DNA of 64,000 bases from assembly GCF_018873765.1 (NCBI RefSeq), contig NC_057926.1, positions 56,247,378-56,311,377 on the forward strand. Reading direction: 5' to 3'. The position numbers and the translations under genes were made by a program. Under the pieces are notes generated by a model that saw only the letters and a list, made by a program, of their open reading frames with translations, was not told where the DNA came from and searched no databases. Source of the DNA: Telopea speciosissima. Its lineage: Eukaryota > Streptophyta > Magnoliopsida > Proteales > Proteaceae. Positions 10,997 to 22,051 of the stretch are shown here, piece by piece (position 1 is the first letter of the stretch; every line of letters begins with the position of its first letter).

Positions 10997-13286
10997 TAGA
11001 CATAAATATGGAAAAGGAAAATTTTAGTTCTCTTCTCAACAACAATCTGAAAGTATAATTGTTTTCTGCATTCTCTTAGTCTTCTGTTCTTAAAATAAGT
11101 TATTTCAAGACATTTTTTATCCAATCAATGTAAATGTCATTCACCAATTTATCCGAAGCATGGAAATGTAGTTAATTAGATCAGAATGTAGTAAAGAAAA
11201 TAAGCTACAAGTACCTGTCCACTGAGCAGATGCACAACCCAATCAACACCAGACCATCATGCAATCATATGATTATATTCCAGTAAACCTAGTCATACTA
11301 CTTTGGCTTAAAAAATACAAATACCAAATAATGAAGAAAGTAATGACTTGCCTATAGAGTTTCATGTTATCGTTATAAATTTCAAAGAGTCACTTTTTAT
11401 TTCTTCTTTACAACGTTGGATGCTACAATAAACAAGTAAGCTATCATATCAATATGCTAATTGAAAAATATAACACAAAAGGTAGCTTGTTTAACAATGT
11501 ATACGAACTCTCAGAAAAGATAGAACCTTTCTGCAGCAATTACAGCAGATCAACTGTTAAAATAATCAAAGATGAAACTCATCACTGACTAAGCATTCTA
11601 AATAAGATACAAGTTCAGCATAATGAATCAGTAAAAGAAATATCATGTAGATCCAATTCAAGAAGCAACATGTTGTCACAGCCAATAGCTGGATTGTATA
11701 ACATAGAACTAGAGTGAAAATGCTGTAACACTTCTCAAATGACACATTTATGCTTGCAAGACCACTTGTTCCCAAATTAGATAATTGAAAGTACATGTTG
11801 AGATGTTTTGAAGGGGTGTCAGCACAATGAGCTAATTTCACAAATTGGTGCTCATAGTAGTTGGAGAAGCTTACAACACGGTCGAATGATTAACTGTCTT
11901 CACTGCAGAGATGATATAATTCTAGTCAAAATAACTTGGATTATCTTTAGAGTATCTTACACAAAACAAGTGTGTGTAGGAACCAGTCACGGAATGTATA
12001 AAAAAGTAACTTTCTTCATCAACGAGCAGAAATATGGTGATCCTTAAAGCATTTTTGGCATGCATAACTAACTAATATATGTCTGCTTTTGCTATTCCAG
12101 GTTTAATTGCTAAAAGAACAGATTTCTGATGAATTCACTGTGGAACAGAGGAGAAATTTAAATATTAGCTAGTATTCTGGGATGAAGTTTGTTAAAGGTG
12201 GTTATTGTACTTGCCTATTCATAATCCTGTTCCCATGTGTAAATCAGAAGCAACCAAATTTCGCATGAACAAGCTTCAGGGGAGCAACCCCTGCTCCTCT
12301 GGTGGTACTAGATTTTGGTGGGCATATGCAGTTGGCTCCTGATCAAGTCAGTATAAAAGTTGGACAGGGTGACAAAACTTACTTGTGGGACTGATAGATG
12401 GAGTTCTAAAACCCGTTTGACAGACAATCCCTACAGTATACCTGCTAATATCAGAGTCAGGACAAAGAGATCACTATCAAATTTGACCCTGACATTTTAG
12501 AGGTATGTTAAGTGCAGCCCTCCACAATTAGCTTTCCAGTCATTAGCTGGACATGAATTCTCTAGACTGCACGATATGGCATCTTGATGCTTTTAGGCCA
12601 CCCCAGTATAACTTATTTTATAGGGCAATCGATAATGAAATTCCTTTGAAGGGTATAAGGGTTAAATGGTTTCCTTCAAAATTCCATTTTTCCTTTTGGA
12701 CAGTCTAGAGACAAAATATTAATAATTGACCACCTGAAAAGCAGAGACTATTTTATACCCAATTCTTGTATACTTTGTCTTCAAGAGAGGGGAATCAATT
12801 CATTACCTTCTCATCCACTGAGTATGCTTTAGAAGTGTTGACATCTTTTGTTGAAGAGAGAAAGGGGTGGGGGGGGGGGGGGGATTAATAGGCTTGAAAG
12901 GAATCTGGTTAGAAAATAGTACACACAAAGAAACAAATAAAAGACTATAAACAGAGGTCTTCAATCAGAACGCAATAGAATCAGAAATTCGAACTCAAAT
13001 TAGAATTATTCCAAATAACCCAATTGATTCGAAGTTGTAAACATACCTGAAAACAAGAGAAACTGATTAGTTCGAAGTTCAATCCTCAGCAATGAAATGG
13101 ATTCGAAGTTCAAGAGAAGGGATCTTAAGAAGTCGGGATAAATTTTTTTTTTTTTTTTTGGGGGGGCGGGGGGGATGGGAAACTAACCGGGAAAAAAATA
13201 AATTTTGGAACTATTCGGCATAACCTAATTGATTCGAAGCTGTAAACTGCATAGTTCGAAGTTAAACGGGCGAAAAAGGAGGAAAA

Positions 13287-13336
13287 AAAATTTGGACCAT
13301 TTCTCGATTTGTGCGTGTCATCCTTGCGCAGGGGCC

Positions 13337-13368
<32 letters not shown>

Positions 13369-13388
13369 TCGGATGTCTCCGAAGAGAC
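13287..13388 (-). ncRNA. U6: U6 spliceosomal snRNA
   Basis: Read on the minus strand this is a full-length U6 snRNA: a 5' hairpin with a UUCG loop, CATCCGATAAAATTGG, the catalytic ACAGAGA box with GATTAGCATGGCCCC, then TGCGCAAGGATGACACGC and AAATCGAGAAATGGTCC, and finally eight T as a Pol III terminator. It matches plant U6 at essentially every position. The exceptions are two changes in the 5' stem, position 4 C to T and position 11 G to A, which pair with each other. An USE-like GTCCCATACTG (consensus RTCCCACATCG, about 8 of 11) sits at -55 to -65. I see no TATA box at -25 to -30, so this copy may be weakly expressed or silent. Confidence 0.93.
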
Positions 13389-13442
13389 AAACATGCACTC
13401 CATCTGTCGTTTCATCAAGTGAAAGAAATCTCTTTAGCTTGG

Positions 13443-13453
13443 CAGTATGGGAC
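13443..13453 (-). promoter_or_regulatory. USE-like element upstream of U6
   Basis: The minus strand reads GTCCCATACTG, 55-65 nt upstream of the U6 5' end, where plant U snRNA genes carry the upstream sequence element. Three positions depart from RTCCCACATCG. The TATA box expected closer to the start is missing, so the promoter is partial. Confidence 0.5.
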
Positions 13454-14279
13454 TATCTTACCGTGAGATGCCAAACTCATTCTTGGGATCTGTGCTTTGT
13501 GGGTTGGGCCTGGGTTCAATAATAGGCTTGTTAACCTTTTGCTCTGCGTAAAGACGCCTTCGTAGCTAGAGTTTTCTCTACTAAACGGGCAAGCATAGAT
13601 CTTGTTTCTTTGTCCTTGTATTGAATCCAGAATCCATGTATAGTTGATCTAACCCATAGGTGAGGAACATGAGATTTGAAACCGAGGTCTCCTAGGAACC
13701 TGCACTCTACTGCAACAGACTCAATCCAACTACGTTAACAGTTGCCCTCCAAAAACAAAATCATCTTGATAGTAATGTGATAAACATCTTTATTTTCCAT
13801 AATTCATAGACATATCTATAGATATAATTAAGGATTTAGGGTTAGCAAAACTAAATAGTAGTCCATTAGTTGTAGATTCTGAAAAGGTGTTGCTAATTAT
13901 GTTGATAAATGATCTCTGATTTCTTGGTCATCTAAGTTTCGGCCCAAAGTGTCAATATCGGCAGATACCAAGACCGATGCCAAAGAAACCCCAACCCCAC
14001 CCTTCAAAAAACAAAAAAAAAAAAACCAACACTGATTTGTTTTTTTAATCAAAATAAAATGTAAATCACAATTAACTTGAAGCGTAGTCCACTAAGCTAT
14101 CCACTTTAGACATTACATGACCAATATTAACTTGAATATTTACAAACTTAAAAGTGCACAATTTTAAATAGAAAGCCAAAATAACATTAACCAAATGCCA
14201 TGACCAGAAAACATGGTTCTTTTCATCAAACTAGCGAACTACTTCCTCATCCTGTACCCAAATCAGAACCTCTGAGTAT

Positions 14280-14890
14280 CCTAGCTGTGTCGCCCTTTGT
14301 TGTCCTTGAATAATTCCTTTGACCTGTGCTGCTTGTAGGCATTCTGAACCATCAACACCACATCACATCCAGATAGAGAATCAAATATACTCGATGATAT
14401 TAAAATTGGATAATCTAGGGATGGTAGATCATGGGGGATAGATAGTGATGTAGATAATGATGAGTCAAGCAAAGCAATATCTGTGGCATAATCATGATTT
14501 AAGGAACATGATGGGAAACTTAAAACCTCATTCCAGTTATCCATCTATGGATATATGATAAAACAGAGCAATGAGAAGACTTGGCATTCTGGAATAAGAT
14601 ACTATTTCTAGCAAACGATATAAAATAAAAGGTAACTGAAGCCACAGATAGAAAATTCAACATGTCAATTCTGTCCATATGCTTATCTGAAACAATAATG
14701 CAAAATAAATCAATGATAGAGGGAGCATGAAAGCCTCCATCCTTATCCCTAATGGTCTTGCAAACCACAGGAAAACCTTAAACTCAGGGTGAACTTTTAA
14801 CTTCCAAAGGATCTTCCATAATTTCCTCCTATTGCCATGAGATATTAAATCCAAAGACATGTGAGCATTCGAAAGAAAATCAGCAATAAT
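14280..14890 (-). pseudogene. Dead L1-type LINE fragment (zf-RVT and RNase H part)
   Basis: Frames on the minus strand (14657-14860 and neighbours) contain LWKILWKLKVHPEFKVFLWF, the hallmark start of the zf-RVT domain that follows reverse transcriptase in plant non-LTR elements. Matching fragments continue in other frames towards 14281. Stops and frame changes make it non-functional. Confidence 0.65.
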
Positions 14891-16242
14891 CCTAGTGTTT
14901 AAAATTCCTTTGCAAGAGAAAGGTGAACAGTCTCTGATGTTTGACTTTACATATTGATTCTAGGAGAGATTTTCTCATTAATCCATTTCACCAGAGTTTA
15001 GCTGAAGCATGGCTTGCAATTGCTTAACATGCCTAGCATGATTACAGTCCCTGATTTCCAATAAATATGCTTTATCAGAAAGTCTAAAAAGTTCTATCCA
15101 TTTAACATTTGGATACCACCAGAGGCATGGGCCAGCCCAAAAGGACTCATGAAATGAGTTTCCAACAGTATCCATCATGCCTTCAGCCAAGGAAAAGCAC
15201 CACCCCTCAAAAAAAGTTCTGACTATAGCACAACCAAGTATTCACACAGCCATTAGATAGGAGATCTAGACAACCACAAATCTTCCATGCGGTAAATGAG
15301 TTTCTGTCACAAAAAAGATCCATGTATGGTTGTTGGGTACTGTCTATTATGTGCAACTTTGGACCAACTTTGGAAAAGAATGCCTAATCTCCTCGTAATT
15401 TGAAACTTCAGTTTTTGGCATCACTATCAGAGTAGTTCAATGGATGGAGACCATGAAGCTGACATAATCAAACAAACTAAACTTGTGGGCAATCCATGTC
15501 ACCTATTTCAATGGCCAGAACAGACTGCCAGCTTCTGAAACAGGAGATGCCACCTGACAGAGCAACCTTTCTCCCAACCTCAATTATATAAATAAGAAAA
15601 TTTCCAGTTTTCCATCATGTTGTGCCTGGTAATAACTCAAGTCAATCAAGATGCAGAAATGATACAATCACTATGGACAAAACTTTGAAAGCTTAAAATG
15701 CTAAGATAACGCCAGGATCAGCTGCAGTTCAAAATTCAAACTATACAGCTGATCATAATATGCCAATTACGGAATTTCCCCGCTTCTTTTACAAATATTA
15801 AACTGTGATTTAAACAATTCATAAAAACACACCACTGATTAAATGCTTACCAACACCCAAAATCTTCCATTTCACATGGTCATCTGTTTTTTCTCCCACA
15901 AACAACCTCAAATTCTGTCCCCAACTCATGGTTCTATGAACGCAGTAAATGATCATGAATGCATCCACAAACAAAACTCCTTAAACTAGAGCTTGCTAAC
16001 ATTTTTAAACAAGAAACTGGGTCTTGACTGTGACTGCATAGAAGCACATCATACTTTTCGAACAATCCTTGAATGCTTGTCAACATACCTCTCATGCATC
16101 TATCTCCCCAGGAATCATAATACAAATCCTTTCTGAAAAGGCAACTACTGAATTCCATCAAACAATGATGAATAAGTCATGATCAACCTACCAAAATCAA
16201 TAGAGCTTGAGAACATAATATCTTCCAGAATGAAGTTAGATA

Positions 16243-16376
16243 GGTTCCCTAACTAGGATACTGCCAAGTACAAGAAGTCAAGAATAGCCACCCAGTGAGG
16301 AAGAGACTGAGCAATGCTACTACAATCCCACACAATGCTATGTAGCGATTGCTTTGATCAATTTGGGATATCAATG
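16243..16376 (-). other. Exon-like segment encoding a predicted membrane helix
   Basis: On the minus strand a textbook acceptor (TTGATTTGCTTACTAACAG, with a TACTAAC branch-point motif) precedes an open frame of about 43 codons ending in TAG. The frame includes SNRYIALCGIVVALLSLFL and TGWLFLTS, a plausible transmembrane helix near a C-terminus. I do not recognise the protein and find no partner exon nearby. It could be the last exon of a dead or captured gene. Confidence 0.3.
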
Positions 16377-17204
16377 GACTACTCTGTTAGTAAGCAAATC
16401 AAGAATATCCTGCATGAAGTAAAATACATATCTAAAGATCCTAAATGAAATACTTATCTAAAGACCCCTAAGTTCCTTCGCCTTACGGAGAGAGAATAAA
16501 ATTTTTATTAAGCTGTAAAAGGTAACATGTACATATAGTATCTTTACTGAAAAAGATATGAGATATTGTTTGATTGTGAAACATGCATGTTCTCTCCGGT
16601 TGGGTGGAGGAAGTTAAAAGTAAAGTGAAAAACAAAAACAAAACGGAACTTACAACCTAATACCAACAATCATAATGTAACTACCTTAAAGATATATAAA
16701 TATATATAATCAAAGTTGAGCTATGCTAAGGTCAGGAGAAACGTGACCGACGCAGCTTATGACTTCAATACAAATGCATCCTCAGGCATCGGGACTCTGA
16801 TCAAATAGGGGCAGGGAAATAAAATTTATTTTTCAGACAGCTGAATGGCATCATGACAAATTCGTAGCACCAAATTTGCGAAGGTTAGGATTTCAGATTA
16901 AAGTTTTCAACTAAACTCTTAGATTATAGTAGAAATAAATATGTAAAAGGAAAATTTTAGTTCTCTTCTAAACAATTATCTAGAAGCATAATTATTTTCT
17001 GCCATTCTCTTGATCTTTTGTTCTTAACATATGTTACTTCAAGACATTATACATCCAATCAGAAGGAGCCACAACTGAAATGTTTTAATGTCATTCACCA
17101 TTTTATCTGAAGCATGGAAATGTACTTATGGATCAGAATGTAGCAGAGAAAAGAAGCTACAGGTACCTGTCCAGTAAGCAGATGCACAACCCTATAGACA
17201 CCAG

Positions 17205-18360
17205 ATGATGCAGATACATCACCAAAATGGGCATATTCTATTAGAAATAAGCTTTGGGTTGGGTTATGTATGTGCTGGGCCTTTGATCCCATGTGTTTTT
17301 CTTTATAATGGGCCACTTTAATGAGCCTATAATATGGGCACAGGCTAGACATACGAGATTAGGTAGTTAAGTAACTTTATTTCTTTATTTTAATTGCTAT
17401 TTAGTGTCTTCGTTGGGCTGGATTAGGATTCTTTAAGTCCAGTCCTGTTTTGAGTCTGTTTCCTTTATTTTTTCACTTTCCTAGTCAGTTTAGGTTGCCT
17501 TAATAGTTAAGGATTGGGTTAGGCCTTTCCTTTCCAGTATAGGAGTCTATTTTTGAATCTTCTATATAAATTTGTAAAGGAGGCCAGCATTGTACGCGAA
17601 TTTGATAAATAAAGTTGCTGCTTTTGTTGCCCTTCTTTTCATGTTTGAAGATCTCGTATTTGATCAAGATCCCTTGTGTTTGACCAAGGAACCCATTGTG
17701 AGCGATCAAGGTAGGTTGGTGTTTGATCCAATCGAACCACCTTGCAATATAAAGCCCGGATGTTATTTTCTGTTCCTATTATTCCATCATCTTCTTCATC
17801 CATTAACAAGTAAGTTCAGACCTTGAATTTTTCTGCAAATTCCTGTTCTACCTAGAATTTACATGTTACATGTTTTTTGAGATTAAGCAATCCAGCCAAT
17901 AGATCCTTCAGTATTTTGACTATATGTTCAGAAGCGCTAATGATGAACTCAATGAATTTGACCTAATCCTGACCTACTGATCCGGAGATAATTTCATTAT
18001 TCCAATTCTGCCATTTATTTCCAGATTCTGGATTTCTGCAATTCGGAGTACTGATTCGATTTGATTATTTTATTGGTTGATTATTGCTGCATTACTCTAT
18101 CATATATCAGATTCGATTGGTGATCAATATTCTGTTTTCAACAAGGACAAGTTCATAAACTCAGATCTGTCCATCGGATTAATCTGAGATTTTCAGCAAA
18201 GTTTCTTCTCCCATAGAACAGACTTGACCAGAGTTCTATTCTGATCTGACCATCTGATTTGCAGCTATTAATTATTCTCCATATATGGATTTTATTCTCT
18301 GAGAAAAGGTCCTATTTTGGTACTGTTTTGATCATTCAATTACAGTTCTACTTTACCAGT
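17205..18360 (+). mobile_element. LTR-like insertion in the right copy of duplication A
   Basis: The block is missing from the left copy near 11250, where the flanking sequences (CACCAG and CATCATGC) are nearly contiguous. It starts near a TATTAGAAATAAGC motif and has a promoter-like TCTATATAAATTTG at about 17559-17572. It has no coding content and no matching second LTR nearby, so a solo LTR is the simplest reading. A clean target-site duplication was not found by eye. Confidence 0.5.
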
Positions 18361-20779
18361 TCATCATGCGATCATATGATTATATTTCAGTAAACCTAGT
18401 TTAGAGCATACAACTTTTGACTTCCCTATGGAGTTTCATTTCATAGTTATAATTTTCACAAGAGTCTCCTATTTATTTCTTCTTAACAGCATTGGATGCT
18501 ACAATAAACAAGTAAGCTTAAGCTATCATTTATGCCAATATGCTGATCGGAAAATATAACACAAAAGGTAGCTTGTTTAACAATGTATACGAACTCTCAG
18601 AAAAGATAGAACATTTCTGCAGCAATTACAGCAGATCAACTGTCAAAATGATCGAAGATGAAACCCATCACTGCCTAAACATTCTAAATAAGATACAAGT
18701 TCAGTAAAAATGAATGAGTAAAAGAAATATCATCTAAATCCAACTTAAGAAGCAACATGATATAACAGTCAATAGCTGAATTGTATAACATAGAACTAGA
18801 GTGAGAATGCTGTAACACTTCTCAATTGACACACTTGTACTTGAAAGTGCATGTTGAGATCTTTTGAAGGGGTGTCAGCACAATGAGCTAATTTCACGAA
18901 TTGGTGCTCATAGCAGTTGGAGAAGCTTACATTGAATTGATTAACTGTCTTTAATACGGAGAAGATATATTCCAATAAAAAAACTTGGATTACCTTTTAA
19001 GTTTGTCTTATACAAAACAACGAAGTGTAGGCACCAGACATGGAATGTATGAAAAGGAACTTTCTTCATCAACAAGCAGAAATATGGTGATTATTAAAGC
19101 ATTTTGGCATGCATAACTAACTAATATATGCCTGCTTTTTCCATTACAGTTTTGATTGCCAAAGAACTGATTTCAGATGAAGTCACTGTGGAAAAGAGGA
19201 AATTTTTTAACATCAGCTAGTATTCTGGGATGAAGTTTATTAAAGGTGGTTATTGTACTTGTCTATTCATAATTCAGTTCAAATGGGTAAATCCAGAGCA
19301 ACCAAATGTCGCATGAACAGGCTTCAGGGTAGAAGCAGCGAGTTCTCCTCTGGAGGTACTAGATTTTGGAGGTCATATGCAGTTGGCTCCTGATCAAGTC
19401 AGTCTAAACGTTGGATAGGGAGACGAAACTTGCTTGTGGACTGATAGATGGTGTTCAAAAACACCTTTGGAAGCCAATTATCCTGCACCCTATAGTATAC
19501 CTGCTAAAACCACAGTCAGGACGAATAATTTACAATAAAACGTGGCCCTGATGTTTTGGAGGTTTGTTTAGTGTAGCCCTCCTCAATTAGCTTTCCATAT
19601 CTTCAGCTGGACATGAATTTTGAAGACCACAGGACATGGCATCTTGAAGCTTCCGGCCATCCCAGCATAACTAATATTATAGGGCAGTTCATACTGGAAT
19701 TACTTTGAAGGGGTATAAGGGTTAAATGGTTTCTTCAAAAATTCAATTTTCCTTTTGGACAGAAATTCTAGACAAAATGTTGACCATTGACCACCTGATA
19801 AGCAGAGGCTATTCTATGCTCAGTTCTTGTATACTTTGTCTTCACGAGTGAGGAATCGATTCATCACCTTCTCATCCACTGAGTATGCTTTAGAAGTGTG
19901 ACATCTTTTGTTGAATGAAAATTTTCTTTTTCTTCTTTTTTTATTTTTGGTGGGGGGGGGGGGGTTAAAACAGAAAAGGCTCTCAATTTTGAATAGCTGG
20001 AGTGGTACAATTGAACCTGCAAAGTCCAGAAAATATTGGTTGCTTCTCCCATCAGTGATTCCATGGTCCATCTGGGAGGAAAGAAATGACAGAACCAGCT
20101 TACAGCATGGTAGACAAGGCTAATGTTTTGGGATTCTTTACTGTAAAGAATTCAAAAAATATAAATTTTTACCTGATATCGATAGAGACTAGCAAAGCTT
20201 TTCTACTCAAATCCACTTCTTTAACAGGACTAGCAAAGCCTTTTTTTAATTAAAATCTAGTCCATTAGCATGATTATAAAATCAGGATGGACTGACTACC
20301 AGTAAGCCAAATCAAACCCTAGAAAGAAGCTGGGAGGTACAAATATGATCATTATGCAGCTAATCTTCCATTCATGTTCTAGAATCATGGATAGTGAGTT
20401 CCATCATTATATATTCATTTTGGGCTGCCAAGCTCGCTTTCTATTTTGATGTGCGAATTTACACCAATATCATTAAATGCATTTCTTATTGATTCGAAAC
20501 CTTTCTATACAAAAAGAGTAGTGTAAAATAGGGCTACAACATTTGAGCCACTTAATACAGAGATTTACTGTGACATGCAAGTTTTATATAGCTGCATTTG
20601 CCACAATAATGGCATCCTGGCCTTGAAAATGACCAAGAAAGGATTTGACTAATGACAATATTTCAAGAAAGAGTTGTGAGGATAATGGGACAACGTTCAA
20701 AACAGGTTCTTATTTATCAAAAAGAAATACTAATATAAACAATTAAAGTGCAGAATTCCACATTTTCTTCTTCTTCTTT

Positions 20780-21190
20780 TTTTAAGAGCAGTGACTTTAT
20801 TGAAAGGACAGAGCAGAAGAAATCCAATAAAGCAAACCACAGCCAGAGCATAAACTCTATCAGACGATCAAAAATATCGAGAAACTAAAAAGGGATAGGA
20901 TACACCCTTTAAAGTAATTTCATTACATGCCTGACTTTTGGCTAACTTGTTCACACCTGAAATGCACAATCTTGGAACCCAGTTGCATGAGATATTCATA
21001 GAATGCAGTGGTCATCTAGCATGCCTGATTAAGTGATTCAGTCTCCAAGGGCCCTGAACTTTCAGCGATCATCTTCTTTCTCTTGTTGCAATTTCTTGAA
21101 TTCATTATAGTATGCTATTACCGCCTGTAGCTTATCTGCCATAGCCAACAGCCCAGGGATGAAGGCCACTGGGAAACAGCTATTGAAGGC
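20780..21190 (-). pseudogene. Retroposed 3' end of an unidentified transcript
   Basis: On the minus strand a frame of about 50 codons ends in TGA at 21062-21064 with a well-formed C-terminus (FIPGLLAMADKLQAVIAYY, then NEFKKLQQEKEDDR). Non-coding sequence follows. Near 20800 there is CAATAAAG, about 12 bases before a run of A (minus strand), which looks like a retained poly(A) signal and tail. This suggests a 5'-truncated retrocopy. I do not recognise the parent gene. Confidence 0.4.
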
Positions 21191-21299
21191 GAGAAGGTGT
21201 GTCTCTCTTTCTTTAATAAGTAACAAAAGATTGTATCAAATCAGATTTGTTTCTCCCTTTAGTGAAACATTTATCGCAATAATCTGCTGAATTCTGTGT

Positions 21300-21466
21300 A
21301 AAAGGGTGTACCCAGTGCACGAGACTCCCACCACTACGGGCTCTGGAGAAGGTCATAATGTATGTAGGCTTGCCCCTGCTTTCGCAGAGAAGCTATTTCC
21401 AGACTCGAACCCATGACCACTTGGTCACAATGGAGCAACCTTACCGTTGCACCAAGGCCAGCACTC
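21300..21466 (-). mobile_element. Au SINE with 20-bp target-site duplication
   Basis: On the minus strand the element begins GGCCTTGGTGCAACGG (A box), followed by GGTCATGGGTTCGAGTC (B box). The Au-type body continues GCTTCTCTGCGAAAGCAGG, then CATTATGACC, and finally GTCTCGTGCACTGGGTACAC. It is flanked by a perfect 20-bp repeat, TAATCTGCTGAATTCTGTGT, at 21280-21299 and 21467-21486. The perfect duplication and intact Pol III boxes suggest a fairly young insertion. It sits 0.6 kb downstream of KCS. Confidence 0.92.
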
Positions 21467-22051
21467 TAATCTGCTGAATTCTGTGTGATTTAACTCAATA
21501 TTACAGAGACACATTTCTTTCTGATGATACAGTCTTTTCAATTGATCTACTCCCTTGAGGTTCTGCAGAGAACCAGTGGATGCTATATTAGTAGACACGA
21601 TTTTAGTTGCTTATGCAATATCATAGAATCTTTTTTGATTGACATGAATGGAGGTGTACGTCAAGACGAGTTTCAGAATAACATTGCCATAAAGGAATGA
21701 ATCTTCATATACTAATACAAGGGTTCAGCTTGAAAAATCCCAAAATATTATAGTACAAGTAACAGCAGTTGAAAAATCAGTCCTAGTGTTTGAGAGATGC
21801 ATAGAAGAAACTAAAACAACAGAGGAGGCAACATTATGACTTATATGGTCAATAACACAACATTGTGACTTTCATGGTCAAATAACAGAGAGCAGACCTG
21901 ATGAATAAAATAGTGAGACAGAACCTCATGTATCAGTAACTAATATCCTGGTATTGATCTTCAAATATGCGCTGTTGGGAGGATAGAATGGATCCTACTA
22001 GCTCTCCCCTCCTATCCTGAAAGAAGAGTCTTTAACCAAGCTGTGGTTGAT

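Larger units (their letters stand above)
9895..12890. repeat. Segmental duplication A, left copy
   Basis: The segment matches 14940-19960 in the same orientation over most of its length, including non-coding stretches. Shared landmarks are TTTTCTCATTAATC at the left end, GAAAAAGATATGAGATATTG, AAAAGGTAGCTTGTTTAACAA, GGGGTGTCAGCACAATGAGC, and a long G run at the right end. Short frames such as one at 9928-10335 are disrupted relative to the other copy (a one-base indel shifts the frame near 10010), so I do not call a gene. It contains an Au SINE absent from the right copy. Confidence 0.85.
14940..19960. repeat. Segmental duplication A, right copy
   Basis: This is the direct-orientation partner of 9895-12890. 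It is longer because of two extra blocks: about 15325-16525, which replaces only about 160 bp of the left copy, and about 17205-18360, an LTR-like insertion. Outside them, the order of shared blocks is the same. No intact gene is seen. One exon-like piece on the minus strand at about 16243-16360 lies inside the first extra block. Confidence 0.85.

Noticed and set aside
11566-11841. 91-residue hydrophobic frame
   Set aside because: AT-rich composition, no motif, and the frame is not kept in the paralogous segment near 18.7 kb.
13229-13522. 97-residue frames on both strands across 13.2-13.5 kb
   Set aside because: They overlap the U6 snRNA, which fully explains the sequence conservation.
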